Part shown: one piece after another, positions 6,337-13,333 of the stretch
How the letters are laid out: each line of letters starts with the position of its first letter
Position numbering within the stretch: position 1 is the first letter of the stretch
Origin: an uncultured Prevotellaceae bacterium
Lineage (GTDB): Bacteria > Bacteroidota > Bacteroidia > Bacteroidales > Bacteroidaceae
NCBI GenBank assembly: GCA_937893145.1
Contig: CALBJW010000187.1
Coordinates: 1-17,547 of the forward strand
Length of the DNA stretch: 17,547 bases
Reading direction: 5' to 3'
Position numbers and translations under genes: made by a program
The notes under the pieces: generated by a model
Told to the model about the DNA's origin: nothing
Databases searched by the model: none
What the model saw: the letters and a program-made list of their open reading frames with translations, nothing else

Positions 6337-7239
6337 ATGAAGTTAATATCAAAAGAAGGGAAAATAGGTTTAGCAGCAATAGTTGCTGTTGCAATTATAT
6401 ATTTTGGAATGATATTCCTCAAAGGGTTAAACATCTTCGACTCCAAGACAACCTATCTTGTAGAGATGGACGATGTTGCTGGTCTCACAAAATCTTCTGA
6501 GGTTCTTGCTAACGGACTCAACATTGGATTCATCTCCGACATCACATACAATCCGGAAAAGCAGAACCTTACTCTTGAGATTGACATCAACCCTGAGTTC
6601 ATGGTTCCAAAAGGCACAACAGTTTTCGTTACTTCCCCTATGCTTGGTGCGCCAAAGATAAACCTTAAACTTGGAGCTAACTCAAACGGTTTCTTGAATG
6701 CTGGCGATACTATCTATGGTAATGCAGGCAAAGACCTTATGTCTGCTGCAGGAGATATGATTCCAGAGATTCAAGCTATGCTCCCTAAACTGGACTCTAT
6801 ACTTTCAAACATCAACGCTCTCTCGGGCGATCCAGCACTCGAAGCATCTCTCCAGAACCTTGAGTACATAACAGGCAATCTGCGCACAACAACCGACAAA
6901 CTTAATGGTGTGCTTGGTAATGATGTGCCTAAGATGATGGCAAAGGTAAATAGTGTTTGCGGCAATGTAGAAGTGCTCACTGGCAACTTAAACAACATCG
7001 ACTTGGCTGGTATTGCAGACAACGCTAACAAGACTCTTGCAAATGCCCAAAGCATAAGCGACAACCTCAACTCTGCCCTCACGAGCAAGGACAATACACT
7101 TGGTCTCTTGATGAACGACAACTCGGTTGCTCTTCACCTCGATTCAACTGTGATTAATGCTTCAATGCTCTTGCAAGACCTCCGCGAGCACCCAAAGAGA
7201 TATGTTCACTTCAGTTTGTTTGGAAAGAAAGATAAGTAG
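6337..7239 (+). CDS. MCE/MlaD-family lipid transport protein
   Basis: Periplasmic substrate-binding component of an MCE phospholipid transporter, anchored in the inner membrane. 300 residues. An N-terminal membrane helix spans about 10-29. The MCE domain (about 38-115) begins TTYLVEMDDVAGLTKSSEV, and its pore-loop region includes SPMLGAPKINLKLG. A long helical region rich in Asn, Leu and Ser (about 130-270) may form the tunnel or coiled coil. The partner permease (MlaE) and ATPase (MlaF) are not in this window. It is 38 bases after the amidase gene and probably co-transcribed. No clear terminator follows; only an A/T-only inverted repeat (7245-7252/7263-7270) is seen. Confidence 0.92.
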   Translation: MKLISKEGKIGLAAIVAVAIIYFGMIFLKGLNIFDSKTTYLVEMDDVAGLTKSSEVLANGLNIGFISDITYNPEKQNLTLEIDINPEFMVPKGTTVFVTSPMLGAPKINLKLGANSNGFLNAGDTIYGNAGKDLMSAAGDMIPEIQAMLPKLDSILSNINALSGDPALEASLQNLEYITGNLRTTTDKLNGVLGNDVPKMMAKVNSVCGNVEVLTGNLNNIDLAGIADNANKTLANAQSISDNLNSALTSKDNTLGLLMNDNSVALHLDSTVINASMLLQDLREHPKRYVHFSLFGKKDK

Positions 7240-7591
7240 GTCTATTTTAATTGCGTCAAAATAATTAAAAAGCTAATCTCTACTTTACAACATTTTTCTA
7301 AAGCACCTAAAAAACAGTGCGATAAAAGAATGAAGTCCTGAAATGTGAAACAAGCCTAAACAATGGACATATAGTTACAAAGGTTTAATTCTCAGCACAT
7401 TCTAAAAAATAGAAACAAAACAATATGTATGTTTTGGTTGTTTTTGTAAAATGCTGAAAAAAACATTCGTAACATTATGTCAGCTGTAGCGAGACAAAAA
7501 TCATTTTGCAGATTTAAAAAGAATGACTAACTTTGCACTCGCTTAGAAAAAACGATACACATAAACCAAAGAATTTTACGTAAAAAAAAGA
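7240..7591. other. Long intergenic region upstream of dnaA
   Basis: 352 AT-rich bases with no gene. The right end holds the dnaA promoter. Elsewhere there is an A/T-only inverted repeat after the MCE gene and a 7-bp inverted repeat CAAAACA/TGTTTTG (7416-7422 and 7430-7436) about 70 bases upstream of the dnaA -33 element. No TTATCCACA-type DnaA box was found on either strand, so there is no direct sign of a replication origin or of classical DnaA autoregulation. Confidence 0.6.
7505..7535 (+). promoter_or_regulatory. dnaA: Promoter of dnaA
   Basis: A perfect -33 TTTG (7505-7508), a 19-base spacer and a perfect -7 box TAACTTTG (7528-7535). CACTCGC follows at once (7536-7542), shared with the tRNA-His and SRP RNA promoters. 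The leader to ATG 7592 is about 50 bases. Confidence 0.8.
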
Positions 7592-8989
7592 ATGATAACA
7601 AATCCAAGACATAAGTGGGAAGAGTGTCTCCAAATCATTAGAGACAACATTTCTACTGACCAATATAAAGTTTCGTTCGAGTATGTGCAGTTCAGCGCAT
7701 ACAAGGATGGTAACTTGTGTCTTGGTGTGCCAAGTTACTTCATCAAGGACTTCATCGAGGAGCACTACGCTTCATTGATGCAGTCAACATTCAAGCGTGT
7801 ATTTGGTCAAAAGATTAATCTTTTCTATAAGATACTTGAAGTAACAGAACCAGAAACTACAACTACAGTTGAATCTGAACCTACAAATAGTCCATTAGTT
7901 AATAATGGTGTTCAGAAACGACCAGCAAACCAGTCGCCAGACAACTTGATGGCACCAGCTGTAGCAGATCTCGATTCTCAGCTTCGCAGCTCATATAATT
8001 TCGACAACTTCATTGAAGGCGAAAGCAACCTCCTTGCACGCAAGGTTGGTGAGTCTATTGCAGAACATCCAGCAAAGACCTTCAACCCATTCTTCATTTA
8101 TGGTCCTTCAGGTTGTGGTAAGACACACCTTGTCAACGCAATCGGTTTGCGCATCAAGGAACTTCACCCTGAAATGCGTGTTCTCTACTTGAGTGCTCAC
8201 CTTTTCACTGTGCAGTACATGGATGCTGTAAAGCAGAATAAGATTTCTGAGTTCATTGCATTCTATCAGACTATCGATACACTTATCATTGATGATATTC
8301 ACGAACTTGCTGGAAAAACAGGAACACAGCAGTCGTTCTTCCACATCTTCAATCACTTGCACATCAATGGTAAACAGATAATTCTTACTTGTGACCGCCC
8401 TCCTATCGCTATTGCAGGACTTGAGGACCGTCTGCTCACTCGTTTCAAGTGGGGTTTGCAGGCAGAGATAGAGAAGCCAACTCGTTCGCTTCGCCATTCC
8501 ATCCTCAACGCAAAGGTACACAAGGCTGGTCTTATGATTCCTGATAATGTCCTCGACTGCATCAGCGAACAAGTAGATGAAAGTGTACGAGACCTTGAAG
8601 GCATCATCAACTCTCTCTTGGCATATTCTGTTGTACACAACTGTGATGTCAACATGAAGTTGCTCCAGAAGATTATGCCAACCTTCGTGCATGTAACAGA
8701 CAGAACCGTTACAACTGCAGCTGTAAAGAAGAAGGTTTGCGAATACTTCGGTGTGAAGGAAGAAGAAATCAACTCACGCAGTCGTCGTCAACCTATATCT
8801 TACATCCGCCAACTCATCATCTACATTTCAAGCAAATATTCTGAAGAGTCGCAGGCACAGATTGGTATCAATGTCGGAGGTCGAAACCATGCTACCGTTC
8901 TTCACTCTATCAATCAGATTAAGAACCTTATTGAATCTGACAGCAAGACTCGCCAGGACATTGCAGAGATTGAAAGTATGTTAGGTTAA
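7592..8989 (+). CDS. dnaA: Chromosomal replication initiator DnaA
   Basis: AAA+ protein that binds DnaA boxes and opens the replication origin. 465 residues. Domain I (about 1-80) has the family pattern WEECLQIIRDNIS and the late segment VPSYFIKDFIEEHY. A short variable linker, domain II, spans about 85-130. Domain III carries Walker A GPSGCGKT (171-178), Walker B LIIDDIH (231-237), the arginine-finger region LTRF (Arg284) and sensor 2 in RDLEG (333-337). Domain IV (about 375-465) is the helix-turn-helix DNA-binding domain ending in the signature GGRNHATVLHS (429-439), a slight variant of the common GRDHTTVLHA. It is monocistronic, with its own promoter and a downstream terminator. Confidence 0.97.
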   Translation: MITNPRHKWEECLQIIRDNISTDQYKVSFEYVQFSAYKDGNLCLGVPSYFIKDFIEEHYASLMQSTFKRVFGQKINLFYKILEVTEPETTTTVESEPTNSPLVNNGVQKRPANQSPDNLMAPAVADLDSQLRSSYNFDNFIEGESNLLARKVGESIAEHPAKTFNPFFIYGPSGCGKTHLVNAIGLRIKELHPEMRVLYLSAHLFTVQYMDAVKQNKISEFIAFYQTIDTLIIDDIHELAGKTGTQQSFFHIFNHLHINGKQIILTCDRPPIAIAGLEDRLLTRFKWGLQAEIEKPTRSLRHSILNAKVHKAGLMIPDNVLDCISEQVDESVRDLEGIINSLLAYSVVHNCDVNMKLLQKIMPTFVHVTDRTVTTAAVKKKVCEYFGVKEEEINSRSRRQPISYIRQLIIYISSKYSEESQAQIGINVGGRNHATVLHSINQIKNLIESDSKTRQDIAEIESMLG

Positions 8990-9028
8990 GAAGCACCTCT
9001 TACTCGGACCAAATCATCACACAAATAA

Positions 9029-9073
9029 AAACTCTACCAAGTTAAGTTTTAACAACTTATATTGGTAGAGTTT
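9029..9073. terminator. Bidirectional terminator between dnaA and udk
   Basis: AAACTCTACCAA (9029-9040) pairs perfectly with TTGGTAGAGTTT (9062-9073). The 21-base loop can itself form GTTAA/TTAAC. T-rich tracts follow on both strands (TTTCTGTTTT on plus, TTTTATTTG on minus). It sits between the convergent stops of dnaA and udk. Confidence 0.82.
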
Positions 9074-9078
9074 CTGTT

Positions 9079-9720
9079 TTATTTCGTTACTAAGGCCTTT
9101 CGTTGGTTGTCTTCATTCACAACAGCCTTGATGTACATTCTCATCATATCGATTGCAGGACTATTGTTGCCCATGTTAGGAATGATGATATCCGCATATT
9201 GCTTCGTAGGTTCGATAAATTCATCATGCATTGGCTTCAACACATTTCGATACTTATCAATAAGCATATCGAGTGGATGGCCTCGCTCTGCAATGTCACG
9301 AGTGATAACACGAAGAAGTCTCTCATCCGAACCCGCATCAACAAATATCTTCAGGTCCATCTGGTCGCGAAGAGTCTTGTCATACAACGCCATGATTCCC
9401 TCGACGATAATCACCTCCTTTGGTTCAACATGAACAGTCTCAGGGAGTCGAGTGCATGTGATGTACGAGTAGGTTGGTTGCTCTATCGACTTACCGTTTT
9501 TCAAGTCCTCTATCTGTTTCGAGAGTAACGACCATTCAAAAGCATTTGGATGATCAAAATTTGTCTTCTTTCGATCCTCAAGAGCCATGTGGCTCTGGTC
9601 GTTATAGTAGGAATCTTGTGGAATAACACTTACCGTTCCCTCAGGAAGACTCTCCACAATCTTGCGAACCACAGTAGTCTTGCCCGAACCAGTTCCTCCT
9701 GCAATGCCAATGATAATCAT
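9079..9720 (-). CDS. udk: Uridine kinase
   Basis: Pyrimidine salvage enzyme that phosphorylates uridine and cytidine to UMP and CMP. 213 residues, normal length. The P-loop GGTGSGKT is at residues 8-15 right after the N-terminal strand. DSYYND, the substrate-lid motif NFDHPNAF and the strand VIIVEGIMALYD match the family. The segment RVITRDIAERGH is the conserved arginine-rich lid. It is the last gene of the minus-strand unit, 25 bases after the YqiA-like gene, and ends just before the shared terminator. The start ATG (plus-strand 9718-9720) leaves no room for extension upstream of the conserved first strand. Confidence 0.96.
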   Translation of the reverse strand: MIIIGIAGGTGSGKTTVVRKIVESLPEGTVSVIPQDSYYNDQSHMALEDRKKTNFDHPNAFEWSLLSKQIEDLKNGKSIEQPTYSYITCTRLPETVHVEPKEVIIVEGIMALYDKTLRDQMDLKIFVDAGSDERLLRVITRDIAERGHPLDMLIDKYRNVLKPMHDEFIEPTKQYADIIIPNMGNNSPAIDMMRMYIKAVVNEDNQRKALVTK

Positions 9721-9745
9721 AGTTAATAGTTAAGATTTATAAGGT

Positions 9746-10333
9746 TTATAATTGAGTTCTAAGTTCTTCTATCTTAGGAATTAGCACCTTTTTGATGACC
9801 TTTTCGTTCAACTGATGTTCACCATCAAAACGAGTAACACGATCTGCCGGATAGTTCTTCTTGAAGACAGCCTCCGCATTAGTAACCGTCGTATCGTGAA
9901 TACCGACAAGACACCAGACATTTTCCTTGTCTTCCTTTGTAATATCCTTAAACTGCTGGCGTTCCATCTGGTTATGATGCTGGATGATGTCCTTCGTAAT
10001 CTTGAAAGTCTTTGCTCCATCATAACGACCATTAAAGAACTTATGTTCACCTGTCTTCAGCCCTTTCGACATAGTTGACATGTTGAACGCAGGATTAACA
10101 AGTATCCTCTTATAACCTCGCATCTGCTGAGCATACATACCACCCATACTTGTGCCGATGATGAGGTCAGGATTGTTTTCTGCAACAAAATCCTTCAAGT
10201 AAGGAAGTGCATCAACCGGGTCGATTGGAATGTCTGGAGCAATTATCTCATCATTCTCCAACAACTTACGCAATAATTCTACGGTTCCGCTTGCATGAGA
10301 AGAACCAAATCCGTGGAAATATACTATCTTCAT
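9746..10333 (-). CDS. YqiA-like alpha/beta-hydrolase (esterase family)
   Basis: A small 195-residue cytosolic alpha/beta-hydrolase of the YqiA/UPF0227 type, whose studied members have esterase activity. No signal peptide is present. The N-terminal strand and oxyanion segment read YFHGFGSS (5-12). The nucleophile elbow is GTSMGG with Ser62. Asp147 (GIHDTTV) and His173 (GEHQ) complete a plausible catalytic triad. The natural substrate is unknown. It is between the ABC ATPase gene, 5 bases upstream, and udk, 25 bases downstream, so it is almost certainly co-transcribed. Nothing in the sequence ties its reaction to uridine salvage. Confidence 0.85.
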   Translation of the reverse strand: MKIVYFHGFGSSHASGTVELLRKLLENDEIIAPDIPIDPVDALPYLKDFVAENNPDLIIGTSMGGMYAQQMRGYKRILVNPAFNMSTMSKGLKTGEHKFFNGRYDGAKTFKITKDIIQHHNQMERQQFKDITKEDKENVWCLVGIHDTTVTNAEAVFKKNYPADRVTRFDGEHQLNEKVIKKVLIPKIEELRTQL

Positions 10334-10338
10334 ATCAA

Positions 10339-11928
10339 TCAGTTCTTTTTGAGGAAAATCTTATGGTCTATGTTCTTTGGCAACTCTTCTTCATAATGAG
10401 TAACCATAATCATTGTCTTGTTCTTTCTTTCGCAGAATGTCTCAATCACATCCTTCACGAGTCGTCTATTCTTCATGTCAAGACCGTGAAGTGGTTCATC
10501 GAGAATCATCAGCTGAGGGTCCTTAACAAAGGCACGAGCCAAAAGCACAAGTCTCTGTTCTCCGCTTGAGAGCTTAAGGAATGTTGTGTCCTTATACTGA
10601 GCGATGCCGAAGATGTCCATCCAATATTCACAGATGCCCATCTGCTCAGGCTTTGGTTTCTTATACAATCCGCTTGCATCGCTCAATCCAGAAGCAACAA
10701 TATCAATAGAAGGAATGTCCTTCATGTAGGCTCTATGCATTTCCGGACTGATGTAACCAATATGCTTCTTAATGTCCCAAATGCTTTCGCCTGTTCCTCT
10801 CTTATAGTCGAAGAGAACGATATTGTTAGCATAAGCCTGAGGATTATCCGCACACACAAGACTCAACAGCGTACTCTTTCCCGAACCGTTCTCACCACTC
10901 AATGCCCAATGTTCACCATTCATCACGGTAAGATTGAGGTCCTTGAGAATAGTACGAGTGCCATATTTGATATTTACATCCTTGAAATCAACAACATGCT
11001 GAGTGCCAACAGGTATCTGGTCTTCCGCATCCTTGTATGGCAAATTCAGGATTGACTGTCGCTTCTCTTCAGTCAGCACCCTCGTAGGCAGAGCAGGTTC
11101 ATTGGCTCTATACTCAGCGATTGTCTCTTTTGGCTTGACCTCCATGTTCTCCACACGAACGATATGAGTGATGAACTCAGGAATGTCATCAGTCTTTGAA
11201 AGGATGAGAATGACCTGAATATTCGTTTCCTTCGTGATTATCGAAAGGAACTCATGCAACTGCTTACGAGCATTCACATCAAGTCCGATGAAAGGATTAT
11301 CCATGATGAGAATGCGAGGATTAGTGAGCAGAGTCTTAGTGAGCTGGAACTTACGAAGTTCACCACTCGAAAGCATGATGATGTGCTTGTCAACAAGTTG
11401 GTCGAGATGGAATATTTCATAAAGTCTATCACGCATCGCTTCCATATCTTTTCTCACAGAGTTGCGGTCTGCCTCCTCCTGTGCCAAACGAGCCTCGCGC
11501 TCTTCGTCCGACTCATCGCGCACAAGGAACTTATCAAAATTGTTCTTTCTTGTTGCGCCCTCCTCCGCAATGCGGAATGCTTCATCGAAGAGGTCACCCA
11601 CGAGTGGAGTCTCATCAATATCGTTCTGATTCCATCGCTGCTGATAATAGTAAACACCTTCACTTGTTCCGTAGGAATCACGGAAAGTAAGATACTTGAT
11701 ATTATCGCTAACCATCTTCGCCTTGCTTGGCGAGAAATCATACTTCACATCAGTCATGAGAAGTGCATGCTTCCCTGTCAGTATATCGACAAGCATACTC
11801 TTTCCTCCACCATTAGGTCCAATGATAGCAATCTGTTCGCCTGCAAGAAATTCCAGGTTAATAGGATTCTTCATTCGATAAAGTGGATGGCGTGCCACAC
11901 CATTAACTATTTCAATTGTTTTCTGCAT
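10339..11928 (-). CDS. Tandem ABC ATPase, ModF/PhrA-like, no membrane domain
   Basis: A 529-residue protein with two ABC nucleotide-binding domains and no membrane helices, organised like the ModF/PhrA group; the role is not well defined. Domain 1 has Walker A GPNGGGKS (37-44), signature LSSGE (186-190) and Walker B LIMDNP (Asp210, then Asn211 where Glu is usual). Its switch region reads LSKTDD, without the usual His. Domain 2 is canonical: GENGSGKS (345-352), LSSGE (453-457), LDEP (Asp477, Glu478) and VTHYEE (His511). Domain 1 carries a charged helical insert (about 125-167). A TTG-initiated frame could start at 11952, but ATG 11928 begins directly before the first strand and has AAGGAT just upstream. 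It heads the unit with the YqiA-like gene and udk. Confidence 0.88.
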   Translation of the reverse strand: MQKTIEIVNGVARHPLYRMKNPINLEFLAGEQIAIIGPNGGGKSMLVDILTGKHALLMTDVKYDFSPSKAKMVSDNIKYLTFRDSYGTSEGVYYYQQRWNQNDIDETPLVGDLFDEAFRIAEEGATRKNNFDKFLVRDESDEEREARLAQEEADRNSVRKDMEAMRDRLYEIFHLDQLVDKHIIMLSSGELRKFQLTKTLLTNPRILIMDNPFIGLDVNARKQLHEFLSIITKETNIQVILILSKTDDIPEFITHIVRVENMEVKPKETIAEYRANEPALPTRVLTEEKRQSILNLPYKDAEDQIPVGTQHVVDFKDVNIKYGTRTILKDLNLTVMNGEHWALSGENGSGKSTLLSLVCADNPQAYANNIVLFDYKRGTGESIWDIKKHIGYISPEMHRAYMKDIPSIDIVASGLSDASGLYKKPKPEQMGICEYWMDIFGIAQYKDTTFLKLSSGEQRLVLLARAFVKDPQLMILDEPLHGLDMKNRRLVKDVIETFCERKNKTMIMVTHYEEELPKNIDHKIFLKKN

Positions 11929-12014
11929 AATCCTTGATTGAGTTATCCGCAATTAAATGATTCATAAAGCGGTTTTATACATGCTCTATATGTGCTTACT
12001 TGTTAAATTATATG

Positions 12015-12022
12015 CAAAGTTA
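12015..12022 (-). promoter_or_regulatory. -7 box of the ABC ATPase-yqiA-udk unit
   Basis: On the minus strand TAACTTTG (12022 down to 12015) matches the Bacteroidota -7 box. No TTTG-like -33 element is visible 19-20 bases upstream. The leader to ATG 11928 would be about 80 bases. Confidence 0.5.
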
Positions 12023-12065
12023 GAGAAAAATGATTAATAATGCCGTTCGATTCGTAATTATTTAT

Positions 12066-12073
12066 TACTTTTG
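12066..12073 (+). promoter_or_regulatory. -7 box of the T9SS plug operon
   Basis: TACTTTTG (12066-12073) matches TAnnTTTG. The -33 region is poor. Predicted initiation is around 12077-12080, only 12-15 bases before the ATG at 12092. This rules out the in-frame TTG at 12071, which lies inside the promoter. Confidence 0.55.
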
Positions 12074-12091
12074 TGGTTAAAAATATGCGAA

Positions 12092-13333
12092 ATGAAACAG
12101 TTTATAACAATATTCCTCCTTACCGCTCTGCATTCCCCTTTGCTCAAAGCACAACAGAACGGTATCTTTGTTGACAACATAAAAAGCCTTCAGGTAAAGC
12201 CGAATGGCGAATGGGGCGAACAGCCCGTGATGCCTCTTGGTGGGGCAAACTACATGGAGATTTCGTTTGATGATCTCCAGCACAACTTTGTTCGCTACAC
12301 ATACACCATCACTCACTGCAATGCCGACTGGAAACAGTCCGACCTCATTCGCAGCGAATACATGGACGGTTTTGATGACAACCGAATTGATGAATACGAC
12401 CAGTCCATGAATACCGAGATGGAATACAACCACTACACCTTCACCCTTCCAAATGAAGATGTGAAACTGCTCGTTAGCGGCAACTACATCGTAAACATCT
12501 TCGAGGATGGAGAGGATGAGCCTGTAGCACGAGCATGTTTCTCCGTTATCGAACCTCATGTTGGCATCGCAATGGAACTCACAGGAAACACAGACATTGA
12601 TACCTACGCAAGTCATCAGCAACTATCTTTCGTTATCAATTACAGCGGTTTCCAGACTCGCAACGCTATCGATGAACTTATTCCTGTCGTTCGCCAGAAC
12701 AACCGTTGGGATAATGCTGTGTATAACCTCAAGCCTACCTTCATGCGTGTAAACGAAATGGTTTACGAACACAACCGTAACCTCATCTTCGAAGCAGGCA
12801 ATGAGTTCCGTCGTTTTGAGATTCTCGACCGCCATGTCCCTACAATGCGAATAGACAGAATGCGTTACGACGGCGATTACTACCACGCAACAGTGATGAC
12901 AGACGAGCAACGTACTGCATACCTTTTCGACCGCGACCAGAACGGCCGCTATTGGGTTCGCAACGGAAATAATGTGGATAACGACACTGAGAGTGACTAC
13001 TACTACACTCATTTCCGCCTCGAAATGCCACAAATCCCTGGTGGTGACCTCTACATCAGTGGTGACATGACCAACTACAGCATGACAGAAGACTTCAAGA
13101 TGGAGTACAATCTGCTCGAACATGCCTACGAGTTGGTGCTTCCTTTGAAACAAGGTTCATACAACTATCAGTACCTTTTCCTTCGTGATGGAAACTCAGT
13201 AGCCGAGGCAACCCCTTCTGAGGGTTCTTTCCACCAGACCGAAAACGAATATAGCGTGTATGTTTACTACCGTCCTTTCGGAACTCGTTACGATAAACTT
13301 GTTGGTTTCAAGACAATAACATTCGATGAATAA
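12092..13333 (+). CDS. Type IX secretion system plug protein (former DUF5103)
   Basis: A 413-residue exported protein of the family formerly called DUF5103. The family includes the plug that closes the periplasmic side of the SprA translocon of the Bacteroidota type IX secretion system. Family membership is judged by its overall pattern: an N-terminal signal peptide (1-20, MKQFITIFLLTALHSPLLKA), then YTITHCNADWKQSDLIRSEYMDGF, a beta-rich middle with SGNYIVNIFED, and a C-terminal domain with GGDLYISGDMTNY and GSYNYQYLFLRDG. The start at ATG 12092 keeps the signal peptide and fits the promoter. Its stop overlaps the next gene by 8 bases, suggesting translational coupling. No other T9SS component is in the window. 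Confidence 0.87.
   Translation: MKQFITIFLLTALHSPLLKAQQNGIFVDNIKSLQVKPNGEWGEQPVMPLGGANYMEISFDDLQHNFVRYTYTITHCNADWKQSDLIRSEYMDGFDDNRIDEYDQSMNTEMEYNHYTFTLPNEDVKLLVSGNYIVNIFEDGEDEPVARACFSVIEPHVGIAMELTGNTDIDTYASHQQLSFVINYSGFQTRNAIDELIPVVRQNNRWDNAVYNLKPTFMRVNEMVYEHNRNLIFEAGNEFRRFEILDRHVPTMRIDRMRYDGDYYHATVMTDEQRTAYLFDRDQNGRYWVRNGNNVDNDTESDYYYTHFRLEMPQIPGGDLYISGDMTNYSMTEDFKMEYNLLEHAYELVLPLKQGSYNYQYLFLRDGNSVAEATPSEGSFHQTENEYSVYVYYRPFGTRYDKLVGFKTITFDE

Noticed and set aside
7245..7270. Intrinsic terminator after the MCE gene
   Set aside because: The inverted repeat TTTTAATT/AATTAAAA is A/T only and has no T run after it, so it is too weak to call.
7240..7591. Replication origin beside dnaA
   Set aside because: No cluster of DnaA boxes and no AT-rich repeats next to boxes. 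A promoter explains the right end, and dnaA need not lie at oriC in this phylum.
11943..11951. Single TTATCCGCA, one mismatch from a DnaA box
   Set aside because: An isolated site upstream of the ABC gene. One near-match in 17.5 kb is expected by chance.
11929..11952. Upstream TTG start for the ABC ATPase
   Set aside because: It would add eight residues that match no family feature. The ATG at 11928 is next to AAGGAT and directly precedes the first conserved strand.
12071..12091. Upstream TTG start for the T9SS plug protein
   Set aside because: It lies inside the -7 promoter box and would put extra residues before a good signal peptide.
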